A program made the position numbers and the translations under genes. DNA of 64,000 nucleotides from Pyxicephalus adspersus (Eukaryota; Chordata; Amphibia; Anura; Pyxicephalidae): assembly GCF_032062135.1 (NCBI RefSeq), contig NC_092859.1, positions 38,385,610-38,449,609 of the forward strand, written 5' to 3'. Below the pieces are notes generated by a model. It worked only from the letters and a program-made list of their open reading frames with translations, was not told the DNA's origin and did not search any database. Positions 1-12,330 of the stretch are shown here, in pieces (the first letter of the stretch is position 1; the number at the start of each line of letters is the position of its first letter).

Positions 1-395
1 CCCATCATATAGCACATGCCCTAAATTAAATTAAATTAAATTAAAAAGGGGAACTTTTTGACAGCTGTCTGCTGGCACTCTTTTCCTCTACCTAATCCAC
101 AAACGAATACAAACTATTCAGAATTTATCATCTGAATAAAGAAAGAATCTTGGGAAAACTCTTCCCTCCTTCGCTTCCTTTTGTCACAACAAATAAGTAC
201 AATAGAATCTACACTCCTAATAACATCTTAATAACAGAGTTTTCAAAAGAGAGATAAATCCTGGGAACTCGGCTCCCTTCTCTCTTTCTTCCTTCTCCCC
301 ATTACAACCCAAACCTATATATAAAAAAAACAATTGTTCTCCAATTTAGCGCCCTTTATCAAAATTTTATCAAAATTCAGGAATACCATCATCTA

Positions 396-461
<66 letters not shown>

Positions 462-1273
462 CCCTCACCATAGTGCTAGAACAAATTACCACATTTTGGG
501 AACAACCTCAGCCATTTTGACTTTTAAATTTTACTACCAATATGGGTCTCTGGATTCCCTGAGTGAAACACCTCAGGAAAATGAAACAAAACCTGAGTAG
601 TTTTTACATATGCTTAACTATATGAGCTATGTGATCTCTGTATTTCTCTGTGATTACTGATGATTAATACTGATTGTCACACTTACCTCTTCTCACTAAA
701 GCGCAGGCATCTCTCTCCTGCGTATTTGGACAGTTCTGACGCTGGGCATACCTCTAATTCCATTTATTACTAAACGTGGTAGAACAATATATAACCTAAG
801 TACTCAATGTATGATGATTACTTTTTAAATCAAGCCTACTGTGTTTTGATATAACAAGTTTTGACATGTTTTCTATATTGTTGCCAAAAAGCCATCTTTC
901 TCTTACCTACTCTGGTATATGAATATTACTGGCTTGGCACCCATTACTATACTAGCGACTACCCATTGGTAAAACTTTTCTTCCTTTTTCCCCACTTTAT
1001 AAATAGAAGGTCAGTTACACTTTAATTACTTTATTCTGAATATGTACAGTACATTATAATTAAATGACCTGCAGACTGTTATCATTTGACATATTCTGCA
1101 TTCTTATACATGACAGTATTCCTGATTTGTACATTAGTACATATACATTACATAATACATATGGCTGTGCATTTGCTACTGTTCATGCAACTGAAAAACT
1201 TTCTTTTCTTCATCTATTCCCACTACCACATAATGTATAAAATATAATAAGATGGAACTTCTATACACAAATC
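1..1273. other. AT-rich DNA without a gene
   Basis: No coding signal or recognisable element is visible. The stretch holds a short (TTAAA)n run near 22-44 and a long TA run at 402-457. The 88-codon open frame over the TA run is low-complexity read-through, not a gene. Confidence 0.6.
402..457. repeat. (TA)n microsatellite
   Basis: About 28 uninterrupted TA units. TA runs recur at 25971-26005, 32137-32152 and 33237-33264; the last two flank a mariner copy. Confidence 0.97.
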
Positions 1274-1281
1274 ATCTATAC

Positions 1282-1779
1282 CAGGGGTGTCCAAACTTTT
1301 TGCAAAGAGGACCAGGTTTGGTGAGATGAAAATGTGTGGGCGCTGACCATTCAGCCTGACATTCTCTAAACCATTAACATTAAGGGTTAGTGTGGGCGTG
1401 GTCTACGCAGGTCCTGCACAGCACACACCCACCATGGTGACGTAAGGGATTCCCTGTGCACCGAGTCCGGTGTCAGTGCAGGCTCCGTGCTGAGCACGTT
1501 CTTAAAATCAGAGTGGGCGTGGTCCATGTGGGTCCTGCACACGCTCACTTTGACGTAGGGGATTCCCTGTGCACACATGGGGCTTCTGTCCTGTATATTA
1601 TTATCATTGTCGGGCTGATAATTGGAAGGCGGTTGATCAACTCTAATGAAATATAAAATAGCTTTTTTGTATAGTATTTTATACTGTGGTCAACAGTGCT
1701 GGCAGGCTGCATATTATTGATTTTATGACAGAGGCTACGGGCCGCAATTGACACCCAGACCAGACTTTGGACATGCCTG
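1282..1779. mobile_element. hAT-type MITE with perfect 8-bp target duplication
   Basis: The left end reads CAGGGGTGTCCAAA and the right end is its approximate inverted copy (TTTGGACATGCCTG). Both sides are flanked by the identical octamer ATCTATAC (1274-1281 and 1780-1787). An 8-bp duplication with CAGGG ends is the hAT signature. The 498-bp interior has no transposase, so the element was mobilised in trans. It also contains a diverged internal duplication: the GTGGGCGTGGTC...GGATTCCCTGTGCAC block near 1391-1460 recurs near 1513-1575. Confidence 0.88.
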
Positions 1780-1787
1780 ATCTATAC

Positions 1788-2254
1788 CTTGGTCAAATAA
1801 CTTGGTCACAAAATGTTACATGTTTTAAAATTTTAGTCCTTTACACATTTCATTATTTGGCTTTATGAGAAGGACATATTTTCATGCAAAATAAAAACAC
1901 CATTTACAATTTTTGTTAGGAAGACAAGAAAAAAAAAAAAGATAAGATTTATGATGCAATCACTTATTTTAATGTTCACTCCTCAAACCACTTGCACTTA
2001 CATATACAAACATGACTTAAGTTTCCTCCAATTCAGTTGTGTTGAACTTTTTCATCCTCGTTAATTTGTCTTTTAACATTTATCAGTTGACTAGTGCTGC
2101 AGTATAATATCCCATCATAATAGAATATCATAGAAAATTAGACCACTATATAACAAATTAGAACTTTCTACACCTTTAATGTGGCCAATAACCTGTACAA
2201 TTCAATTGAAAAGCAAACAAATCTGTAAGGGGAAAATATAAACATACAATAGAC
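1788..2254. other. Nothing recognised
   Basis: AT-rich spacer with a poly-A run near 1929-1941. No ORF or repeat is supported. Confidence 0.5.
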
Positions 2255-2722
2255 TGGTTGCATAAATGTGCACACCATAAAACTGAAACTTTGTAGAAGC
2301 ACCCTTAGATTTAATGACAGCATTTATTCCTCTTGGGTAGGCGTCTAACACCATGGTACATCTTGATTTAGCAATATTTGCCCATTCTACCTTTCAAAAG
2401 TGCTCCAAATCTGTCAAAATACGAGAAATCTCTTGTTTACAGCACTCTTTAGGTCACCCCACAGATTTGTTTTATTAGATTTAGGTCTGGGCTCTGGCTG
2501 GGCCATTCCAAAACTTTAATTTTCCTCTGGTGAAGCCATTCTTTTGTTGATTTGGATCCATGTTCAGGGTTATTGTGAAGTGTCAGCTTTCTAGCAGACA
2601 CCTGAAGTTTTTGGACCAAAAGTTACTGGTATTTGGAACTGTTCATAATTCCCTTCACCTTGACTCAAGTTCCAGCTCAAGAAAAGCCCCCCCCCCCCCA
2701 AAGCATGATAATGCCACTGTGG
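2255..2722 (-). mobile_element. Tc1-like transposase remnant (C-terminal half)
   Basis: Read on the minus strand, disabled frames give typical Tc1 transposase pieces: a PQWHYHALG-like segment near 2700, [13 protein letters not shown] near 2550, and [10 protein letters not shown] near 2490, which precedes the catalytic glutamate region (here NLI rather than NPIE). A YPRGINAVIKSKG-like C-terminus lies near 2320. Frameshifts and stops make it inactive. A poly-C run interrupts it at about 2686-2698. It ends abruptly at 2722 against an opposite-strand Tc1 fragment. Confidence 0.8.
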
Positions 2723-2734
2723 CAGGAAATTAAA

Positions 2735-2975
2735 TGAATGCTCAATAAACTGAAGCAATGTTGTAAAGAAGAGTGGGCCAAAATACTTTAACAACAATGT
2801 GAGAGATTAATAAAGTCATACAGAAACAATTACTTTAAGGTATTGCTGCTAAGCATGGTTCTACAAGCTATTGAATCATGGGGTATACTTTTTCACACAT
2901 GGATTTCCAATTTTGGCTTCAGTTTTGATGAATTAAAAACGTGTGTTGTTTTTAATTTGAGTTCAGATTAAAATA
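2735..2975 (+). mobile_element. Tc1-like transposon 3' end, opposite orientation
   Basis: Plus-strand fragments match a Tc1 C-terminus (ETEAM, EEWAK-type and INKVIQKQLL-like pieces), followed by a 3' untranslated part with TTTTTCACACATGG. The Tc1 copy at 59071-60351 carries related 3' sequence on the minus strand, including its own TGGCTTCTCCA version. It abuts the minus-strand Tc1 remnant at 2255-2722, so the two are head-to-head. Confidence 0.7.
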
Positions 2976-3742
2976 AATAAAAAAAACTGCTAGAGAACTT
3001 TATTATTAAAATTATTATATATTATGCCCTAAATAAATTATTATGCCCTAGATAAATAAAAATTCACACTGAAAAAGGATGTGCCTTCTTTTTGTCATAA
3101 ATGTATGGATGAATCTACTCTTGCCATTCTTTTAACTCATTCCATGGTTCGTACGTGTGTCAACCCCCAACCATCCAAAGAAGTTATAAGGCTAAAAAGC
3201 ATAATAAAGACAGGAAAAAATATGTAAAAAACTTAATGCAAATACCTTTGTTCCACTCAAAAGAGACGACAGAGAGAGGTATGTATAGAAATGTGCAGGT
3301 TTCTGATGCCACGATCCTTTTTGTTCTGCATACCAGGATGAAAAAAAGCAGAGCTCACATAGCATAAAATCCTTTACTTTTTATTAATAAAACAAGTTAA
3401 AACATGACATTTAAATATATTATATATTAATATTGCTGTTTTCCAGCACCAGGGAAGAAATGCTTAGACAATCACGTTCTCTTCCAATGTCCTGATCCTA
3501 AGCAAATGTGCCCTCAGTGGCCTGGGACAAGAAACTGGTGCCAGCAGAAGACGGAATTAGGGCTTGTGTAGATGAACAAATATGTTCTTTGATTGCCTTT
3601 TTAGATCAGTCTAACAAGCATCTTCCAGAGATGGTTCTTACCTGCCTCAGATTGCTTTGCATTCCCATTGTCTATAATATATACAGTGAAATATATTTTC
3701 CAGATTATAGGTTAGTAATAAAGCGAGCCTATACCCAATTTG
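2976..3742. other. Nothing recognised
   Basis: AT-rich sequence with a local duplication around TTATTATGCCCTA near 3020-3055. The open frames at 3155-3367 and 3508-3759 have no recognisable similarity and are within chance length. Confidence 0.5.
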
Positions 3743-4119
3743 GGTATAAGGATATATAGAAAGGAGACGGGGATTCAGCATATAAGAAATTAACCGTTTC
3801 AATCAAATATTTGGTCCGTCGCGTTTCGCTATTTAGGCTTCCTCAGGGGTACGATTGTGACGGTTGCTGTCTAAATACATTTAAAAACCAGGAAGTCTAA
3901 ATGGCAAAATGCGTCGGCACAAATATTTGATTGAAACCGTTTATTTTCCTATATGCTAGAAGCGAATTGTATAGCACAAATATTTGAACTCTGTGGGTAT
4001 ATAACAAAGTTCAAGATATATAAACGTATTTTGATGAAATTATGATGTATAAGAATATTAATACATAATGATAATAATACATATTAATACATAATCTCTT
4101 TTCTATATATCCTTATACC
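3743..4119. repeat. Nested inverted-repeat element (MITE-like)
   Basis: Outer arms 3743-3767 and 4095-4119 are inverted copies matching at 24 of 25 bases (GGTATAAGGATATATAGAAA core). Inside, 3792-3813 and 3920-3941 form a second inverted pair (21 of 22), core CAAATATTTGATTGAAA. The inner element carries the GTTTCGCTATTTAGGCTTCC block. There is no ORF. One reading is a MITE inserted in an older MITE; another is one element with stepped terminal repeats. Confidence 0.75.
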
Positions 4120-7100
4120 TGCATTTATTATGGGGTGGCAACAAATCAGCTACCTTTCAAAACACCAATTAGAGAGACAGAACTAAAAACCTTGTAATTA
4201 TATACCCAATTTGCTTATTTGCCATTTTTGTATGTACGGGAAGGAAAGACCTAAAGCGATGTTTCTATGTACATTTGCTGGGATCTTCACCGTTCATCAG
4301 GGAGTTACAAAGCTAGTAGCATTCCCACTGCTAGCAACCCTCAGCCAGTGGAAATATTCTTCACTGTGTTCATTAACAACAGGGCTTGGTGGTTTTTATG
4401 GAGCACAGATCATCAGGGGTGGGAACACTGCTTGCTGTGTAACTCCCTAATGAATGGTAAAAAGTCTTGAGATAGCAAATAATTTAGGATGTGTAGGGGT
4501 CTGCCTTTTTCTATCTGCTTGCTGACGTGTAACTTTGTAAATATCAAATAAAGTTGTTGAAGTTTTCCTGCCCCTGATAGTGGCTTGGGAAACCCCTTCA
4601 GGAGTTAGAGAAATGCAGGAGATACAGGGTCAGAGAGGAGAACATGTGCTCAGCCAGGATGGATCCCTGCATCCCCTTTTTAGAACACACTGACTGCCTT
4701 GTCTGTATGTAGTGCATTATTATATATGTGATATCTTATCAGAGATCACTTTGGGATATCCCTACAGTCAGTGTATGAGCTATATATACAAATATATATG
4801 TGTGCTGCCCTTTTCAGTTATCTTTACTGATCTGCACCCTCTGTCTAGTTACACCTAGCATAGGTTAGGCATCCGATGGCCCATAGGTAGCAGAGGTCCG
4901 GTTGCATTGGCAGATTAGTGTGATTGTTAGGGTTTAAGTGGTAGGGCAGATTGTTCCTGAACTACAGAGACTTTGCCTGCATTCCTGAAATCCAGGATCA
5001 CAGCATACACAGCCCAATTGCCGGTTGGAGGATTTCCTTGCTGCTGTTTTGGAGGATCATCTCATCAGGACATCTTTACTACAATCAACTCCAGAGGCCT
5101 CTGCAACTCATCCTGACACTGATCAGTACTGGAGGTATTTGTGTTAATAGACTGTATATATATACCCGGGTATACCTGTGCACAATTCTCCTCAGGACTC
5201 TGCTGTGTGCTTGTTATGTGTACACATTGATGTTTATAGATGATATATATTGTTATTACTGTTTTGAGATATAAAGCTTACAAATACTCCAACCTGTGTG
5301 TTCATTTAGCTGCAATGGTTAATGTTGTATGCTGGGTGTAGTGGTTCCTCAGATGTTTTATATTGCTATTATTTCTGGTTAATGTCCCAGGAAGGGAGCC
5401 CCTCTGCTAACAGAGACCCTGTCCTGGGTGGAGGCACTGCCAACTTTATTATTATCCTCACTCTTCCACATAGCGAAGGCTCAGGATCCTCTTTGTTATC
5501 TACAGGTTAGCGCCATAGCTTGTTTTGTGGGAGTCATTTACATTACCCCCCCCATAACAGGGCTACAGATGTCTCTGGACTGCATGGAAGAGTCGTTGTA
5601 TTACATATTTTCTTATTATTTACATAAGTAAAATTCCACCTTTATAAGACAAATATTTGTGTTTTTTACACTTTTATATATCACTAGAGGGCGCCAATGT
5701 GATATCCAAATAAAGCCAAACCCAGCACTAGTAAACTGCAGAAACAGCTTGTTAGACAAGGAAACCTGTTTGTTTACATGCAGGCTGGGGACAGAAAATG
5801 AAATACATAACAAGCCAATTTGGCTAGACATGTTTTATTAATGAAGAAAACAGTAAGAAAACCTTGGATGGATGCCTTCTGTTAAATGACCAGGGAATCT
5901 AACACACAAAATGATGAACCAGCTGATGGTTCTTTGGTATGCAAAACTACTGTACTGTACATTTGTCTGTGTAGAAAATTTAACTAATAAACGTAAGCAT
6001 TTAATGCCAATGACAAACTTGTGGTGCTGTCCCTGGCAGCACAACTCATCATCAACAGGATTGCTAAACAAACCCAACATTGAATTGCAGCAGCAGTGGA
6101 GCAATATTGTAAACCCAGATGATTGAGTTCTGCTACTGCTAGGTGTGTTGAGCTTGAGGAAAGCTAGCTACTTACTAGAATTTTATTATTTAAAGACTGT
6201 AACTTTCAGCTATGGAAAGGACCATATTTATATTTTGACAAATCCCATTTAAATGTAAAGCACTTTTTTTAATTTGAGTGTTTAGTTCTACTTGAATTTT
6301 CTGCAGCAAGATTCCTGAAAGTTTCTCATCTAAATTCTGTACTTTGTATCTTCCTAATTCTGATTGCTCTAATATGATTGTAATATTAGAATAATGTTTA
6401 AAACTGGTTAGCGTAAACCTCTTAGTAAAGCAGGTAGAAGGTAGAAGAGTTATTTAAAAAAATAGATTAGTTAAATCAGCAGATGGCAAACAAATGGCAG
6501 TAATGGGCCTTACAGTTATATACCCTGATGAAAAACCAAAGCCCTCAGCTGGTATTCCTTGTTCATCACATGTTCCCTGGCGGTAAGTTATAGTGCAGTT
6601 ACAGCTTCCTCATGCCATTGAACTGCCTTACCCACTGCAGCCCTACAGGGAATGAATGGCGGCACCTCTCACTGCCGCCGGCTGTCAATTCTGCAGATTC
6701 CGTTTTTTATGAAGCTAGGTGGGATCACAGGTCTGAACCTACCCTAACAGTACCAAATGGCAGTTAAAAAAAAAAAAAAATATTACATGGAATATATTAC
6801 AGCTAAAGGTAAACCCATTCTTTGCTTATATTCCTTTGCATTTGACCAGCAGGTAAATCAGCTGAATAGCGAGTTCTATTTGCTCCACTAGTCTAACACT
6901 GATATGCTTATAAGAGGAGAGAATATAGGGATGATGTCCTCTACATGTGGAGATAACATTTTCCCATCTATCTGAGATGACTACATACCTCCTCAAATCT
7001 CTTGCAGAAGGGAGTTGTTCTGCAGTTCTGTCCTCCATAGATACAATATAGTGAGTTAGCATTGTCACTCTAAGACACTAAGTATGTTATTGGCAAAATT

Positions 7101-9554
7101 ATCAGGGGAAAATAAAAGAAAAAACATTTAAATAGCAGAAAATATTGCAGCTACCACATATAAGAAATAAAAAATAAATGATATTATAGTTCTTGGGTTT
7201 AACTTTGTGTTTTATTCAAAGTAACCCGTAGATGGTGCTCTGTATATAATTTATTGCTCCCAGTGTGATAAATGTATCTGGGCCACAGTACAGCACTTCA
7301 ATCTAAGCCTTACTGAACTGTGCCATATCCCTGTACAGCTAAAACATGTTTTAGAAGCTTACTCTGGCCCATGGTATTTTTAAAAAGTTTTTTTTCTGTG
7401 TGACCTGTGATTGTAACAAGCTTTTTTATGATGTAACCTGTTCTTCTCCATCTATTAATCTTCTGCAGAGACCTTTGCGAGCTGGCAGTCTGCTCAATAA
7501 AATAGGACATCACTATTTTTTATGGCTGGCTTCATAACCTATATATTTGTCATCTTACCTGCTGAGGAGCTTACAGACTGCTTTATTTTAGAATTTGGGC
7601 TTATTGAACCAGGCAGTGTAAAGGGCAGTAACTCCTGGGCAGCCAGGAAAGATTCATTGTACTATAGTCAAATAATCCTGCAGGAAACTGTACTAAAAGG
7701 AATATGTTGGCTGGTGGTAAGTACTAAATCACTGTACTAATACAAATATATGAATCCAAAGTTTTGTCATTATTTTCTACATACAGGTGTTTTTTTGGAT
7801 CCATGACTTAGAGATGGCTAGAATTATAATATTTTTCGAAAATTACAACCAGCAGGCCTTTATTTTAGATTTAAAGTTGTACCACCACCACAAACACAAG
7901 GGCAATGCGTGTAAATGTGTTGACCTGCAGTGCAGATTGCCACTCCTGGGTACATGGCAGCAGTTTGCTATGCACATGGGAGCAGCCAAGTCTGGGACCT
8001 TATATGTGCACAATGTAAATACATTATATTTTCCCTATTGTTTGGTAACACACGCACACCAAGAAATATTATGTATCTCCCAAAAGAATGCAGCAAAATT
8101 CTAATAAACAGGACTCACTGGCTGATGGTATAATTTCTGGAGGTTTTGACTTTCTAGTTCTTTGTGACCCTCATGGTTCCTGCTGCTGACTCCTATGTCA
8201 CTATAGGAGAGTCACCACACCGTATTGAAACACAGAGTTCAATGGGAGACCAGGAGATTGACAATGCCCCAAAAATAATTAGTTTCAGAAGAACCCTCAA
8301 CTGGGGATTTCTCATCTTAAAATTGATGTTCAGAAATACAGGCAGCCGGAGCTGTAATATTTTCAGAGCTTTTTACAGGGAGTTCCTAAAATAACAATTT
8401 TAGTGACAAAGTCACTTTAAATTGCAGGAAAAAAATAATTTTATATGTCAGTGGATAACAGCACTTAAAGTGCTCATTTAGCTGTTGATTTTCCGGTATT
8501 ATTGTGTTTACCTTCCAGGAGGACCTAGGATCTACAAACAAATGATTTCTTTATTTTGAGCTATGTCCATGTTTGCACAATGTTCTCATTGACTGAGTTA
8601 CGTGGCTCTGTTACTGCTATAGGATCAGAAAGTAAAAAGCCTAACAAAGTGGAAAAGTAGAAGGAATGGTAAATAAAGCCCGCTGAAAAGGATCCTTTAC
8701 AGAATGCAGGATATTTGATAGTCTCCTAACGTTACAGCCTTTTTATCTGAACTTTCAGCTATCGAATGGGAATAATAATTCCACATGAACATAGTCGGAT
8801 ATTTGCTTGAATGGAACAAAAAACTTTCAGAGACAGAGAATGGGGACATTCAAAAGGAGACCTTTTGTAAGCATCTGATTTCCTATATATCCGACCTATA
8901 TTATCCGCTAAAAAGAAGAAGGTCCTCTTCCCCCACTGAGCTTGTGTTTTTTAGTTTTTTTTTATACTTGCCTTTTCCAAAAGTCTTCAAACCAGTTGTG
9001 TAACATAATTCTCAGTGATGCAGATCTCAAATATCTGTTCTTTGCTCATTAGGGTGCTGTAGGGACTACCCCTCAAGTGGCTGGTTCATGATACTCTTCA
9101 ACCTCAACCTGTAGGAAAAAGGTCTTTTTTTTTTTGCAAAAAAATAAATAAATAACTGCAGGAAACAGAACCTGGAGAATTTGGAATAATAACATCAAAA
9201 TTTTTTTTTTATTATTTTACATATACTGAGGGTTGCAATTAAAAAAAAAAAACTAGAGCTGGTCTTTGAGAAGTGGTACAAAGGTTTTGGATTATATTTC
9301 TTTACTTTTTAGTAGCATGAGGGTGCTCTGACACACTGGAGTCATATACCATTGTGGGTTTTCTAAACATAAAGCATGCCATAAGACCAGAACAGACAAA
9401 GGGAATGAGTAGCTCCTTAGACATAATTGGCTGTGTGTAATATACGCTTGAGCTATTGAACTATGTAAATAGATGTTTGTTTGTTTTGCAAAGTTGGTAT
9501 TGTTATAATTGTTGGAAATATTTATTTGTCCTGAACACAAAAAGTAGTTAAAAC
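4120..9554. other. Long stretch without a recognised gene
   Basis: Many short open frames (up to 107 codons at 4951-5274), none recognisable. An AATAAA sits at 4546-4551. A GC-richer patch at about 6560-6765 (GCCGCCGGCTGTC) and a segment ending GTCACTTTAA near 8413-8425 look like ends of interspersed repeats, but I could not bound them. Several poly-T and poly-A runs occur near 9127-9250. Confidence 0.45.
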
Positions 9555-10712
9555 ATAAAACAGAAGAAGATGGTTAGGCAATGAGCAGAAAGTAGGAACA
9601 AGCCGAATAGAACAAGGAAGACCGTTTCAGAGAATTAGACCAGCTCTAGAAAAGTCTTGGAGCCATGCGTGTGATGAGGTTATGAGTGAGGAAGTCATTA
9701 GTAGGTCATTGGAGGTGCAAAGAGAGCAGCTATGGAAGTATTTTTTTTTTACCAGATCAGAAGGGTAATTAGGACAAGAACTGTGGAGGGATTCGAAAAC
9801 AAAGCACAGGAGCTTGAATTTGATTCTAAGGTGAAAGGGATGCCAATGGAGAAAACTACAAAGATATGCAGCAGAAGAGGAGCGGTGGGAGGGATGGATG
9901 AGTCTGGCTGCAGCATTCATAATAGATTGTAGAGGAGAGAGTGGGGTTAGTGGAATACCAGAGAGGAGGAGGTTACTGTAGTCCAGACGAGAGATGATAA
10001 GAGCATGTACAAGGAGTTTGGTGGTCTCTGAGGACAGGTAGGGGTGGATTTTGGAGATGTTGCGCAGATGAATATGACAGGATCTAGAAATGTCCTGAAT
10101 ATGGGGGGTAAATGAGAGGGCAGATTCGAAGGTGACACCAGGACAACGTGCTTGAGGGGAGGGACGAATAACAGTGTTGTTAAAGAGGAACTAAACTAAA
10201 ACCCTGCCCAAAAAAAATACAACTACCTTCAATCCTGCAGGGCAGTCCTATCCATCTGGGGGTGTCTTACATCTGGTCCCGCGTCATCCCGGCATCTGTC
10301 CCGAAGCTGGCGCTCTGGGTGCCCCCATCTTCGTCTCTTCTTCTGGGTCACCTGACCCAGGTGCGAGATCGGGTAACATAGGTTGGAAAAAAACATTTTT
10401 TCCCTTTTCATGAAAAGGCACCCAAAGGTGCACCCAAGAGCCTCCTGGGATACGTGACATAAGTATCCCGGGAGGCTTTTGACTCCAATTCATTCTCGAT
10501 CACCTAGGCATTCGAGAATAAGGGGGCGTGGCTGCACCCATTTTTTTTAAATAAAGGGTGTTGCATCTAAAAAAAAAAAAAAAAAAAAAACCAGAATTTT
10601 TCCCTTACATAAAAGGGTTGCCTATCCTTTTTATGTAAAGTGAAATTTCTGAGTTTAGGTAAGCTTTAACAGTTAGGAATATCTCAGGGGGAGATTTGGA
10701 ATGTGATATGAA
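9555..10712 (-). mobile_element. L2-like LINE fragment: C-terminal end of the reverse transcriptase ORF
   Basis: The minus-strand frame is open from about 10183 down to 9627. It contains VTFESALSFTPHIQDIS, SRLDYSNLLLSGIP and QSIMNAAARLI, hallmarks of the end of L2/CR1-clade ORF2, then LHWHPFHLRIKFK. A stop interrupts the final segment (SRAGLIL stop NGLPCSIR), so the copy is dead. The same frame resumes beyond the TTAA element, at 10670 and upstream on the minus strand (SKSPPEIFLTV), until about 10712. It is 5'-truncated, as usual for LINEs. Confidence 0.85.
10184..10665. mobile_element. TTAA-bounded MITE inserted in the LINE
   Basis: It is flanked by TTAA at 10180-10183 and 10666-10669. Ends are imperfect inverted repeats (AGAGGAACTAAAC on the left; AGCTTACCTAAAC as the reverse complement on the right). 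Removing it together with one TTAA rejoins the LINE frame exactly (EIFLTV to NNTVIRPS). That proves it is an insertion with a TTAA target duplication, the rule for piggyBac-type transposons. The interior is noncoding: a GC-rich block, an inverted TCCTGGGATAC/GTATCCCGGGA pair near 10443-10477, and a poly-A run near 10570-10590. Confidence 0.9.
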
Positions 10713-11273
10713 AATAAAGAACGGCTTTTATGTTTGTTGGCTTTCTGATATCCTTAATTTATGTAAAGCTACAAGTCTAAGCCTGCAAAATGCGAAAAGT
10801 TTACCTCAATTGTGATTTCCAGTCACTGCGATATAGCATAATTCAAACCCCAGTATTCTTAGGTGGAGACCTCCTCCTCTGCATGTCACTGCTGGAAACT
10901 CAGACAAGGTAGTATCACAAAAATATAAGAAACCCTGTATCCTGTACGTGTTGCCATAGAGACAGTGGATAGCTTTCAGTCGCCTTTAGTTATTAAAAAA
11001 AACTGTATCAGTGCAGACAAGTGTACAGCGATGTTGTATAGGTAAGGACCGTACTTCAGTCACACGTGTCCCTAAATGTAGTATTTGCTTTAGCAGATAG
11101 GCTGTAGTTCATCAGCCAGATCTTTGGTCACAGGTTACCTGTGTACCTATGTTACCAGTCATTTTCCCACTTCCTTTGAGGTGTTTCCAGTAAACAGAAT
11201 GGGAACGGTAATATCTAAGTTTAAAATATTTGTGCAGCCTTGCTAGTAATTGTTAGGTTTTTTTTTGGTAATG
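10713..11273. other. Nothing recognised
   Basis: Non-repetitive-looking sequence between the LINE and the next hAT element. No ORF stands out. Confidence 0.5.
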
Positions 11274-11281
11274 GGCTAAGG

Positions 11282-11957
11282 CAGGGGTGTCAAACTCAAA
11301 TACACAGAGGGCCAAAATTTAAAACTTAGACAAAGTCGCGGGCCAACCTTGAAATTTATTGAAAAATTGAGGAAGTTTTTTCTTCTCATTAGATATAAAA
11401 CCTTTTCATATGAAAACAAAGAGGTTTTGCTTCACATTCAATCTGGAAAAAGCCTATAACAGAGAAAGAGGCATAAGATTTTTTTTTAATTTTAAGAAAA
11501 AATCTTATGCCTCCTTCTCTATTTGTTGCCTTTTGAGTTAAATTTCAATGTTAAACTTTTTGCACAGGCTAACACTAATAATAACAATATTCTTCTATGA
11601 AAATCCATCCATTCAAGTCCATGCCTTGGAGTAGCAAGGAAAAACACAGCTGAGTGCTGGAAATGCCAGACGCGATCAATGCGAAGCTAAATCTTATGAG
11701 TGGCCCACCGCTGAAACTCCCTCTTCATTGAAATAGCGCAGCTACTAAAATTCCCGGCCTTATTTGCATTTATAAAACAGTCCAATGCAGAGAGCCCGCT
11801 GGTCTATAGACGCGAGTGATGCCGACAATTGTAGTAGCAGTGCTATTTCAATGCAGCAGCGGGCCAGCTGCAGTTCATATTTAAGATTCCTTTGGGGGCC
11901 AAAAAAAAGGATGTTGGGGGCCACATTTGGCCCTCGGGCCATAGTTTGACACCCCTG
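11282..11957. mobile_element. hAT-type MITE with perfect 8-bp target duplication
   Basis: Ends CAGGGGTGTCAAACTC and GTTTGACACCCCTG are inverted copies. The flanking octamers GGCTAAGG (11274-11281 and 11958-11965) are identical. Sub-terminal GAGGGCC and GGCCCTCGGGCC are usual for this non-autonomous hAT type. The interior holds an inverted pair around AAAATCTTATGCCTC near 11470-11515. It has no transposase; the 89-codon minus ORF at its right end is incidental. Confidence 0.9.
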
Positions 11958-11984
11958 GGCTAAGGGAAGGTGATAGATTTTTGG

Positions 11985-12330
11985 AAGGGTCTTTTCAGCC
12001 CAGGTCCTGCCCAGTGAAGAGTCTTTCAAGCCAAGGTTCTGCCCAGTGAAGGATCTTTCCCAGCCTAGGTTCTGCCCAGTGAAGGATCTTCCCCAGCCTA
12101 GGTTCTGCCCAGTGAAGGATCTTCCCAGCCTAGGTTCTGCCCAGTGAAGGATCTTCCCCAGCCTAGGTTCTCCCTAGTGAAGGATCTTCTCCAGCTGAAG
12201 TTCTGCCCAGTGAAGAGTCTTTTATGCCTAGGTTCTGCCCAGCGAAGAGTCTTTTATGCCTAGGTTCTGCCCAGTAAAATGTCTTTTTAGTCAAGGGTAT
12301 GCCCAGTGAAGGGTTTTCAGTGTAGGTTTT
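11985..12330. repeat. Minisatellite, about 33-35 bp unit
   Basis: About ten imperfect copies of a unit containing AGGTTCTGCCCAGTGAAGGA, with the following CTTCCCCAGCCT part varying in length. The central copies are nearly identical and the edges drift. It begins about 20 bases after the hAT target duplication. Confidence 0.93.

Noticed and set aside
334..600. 88-codon frame with alternating Tyr-Ile
   Set aside because: It is a read-through of the TA microsatellite.
4951..5274. 107-codon open frame with hydrophobic segments
   Set aside because: The hydrophobicity follows from TA-rich sequence (Tyr, Ile and Leu codons) and no family is recognised.
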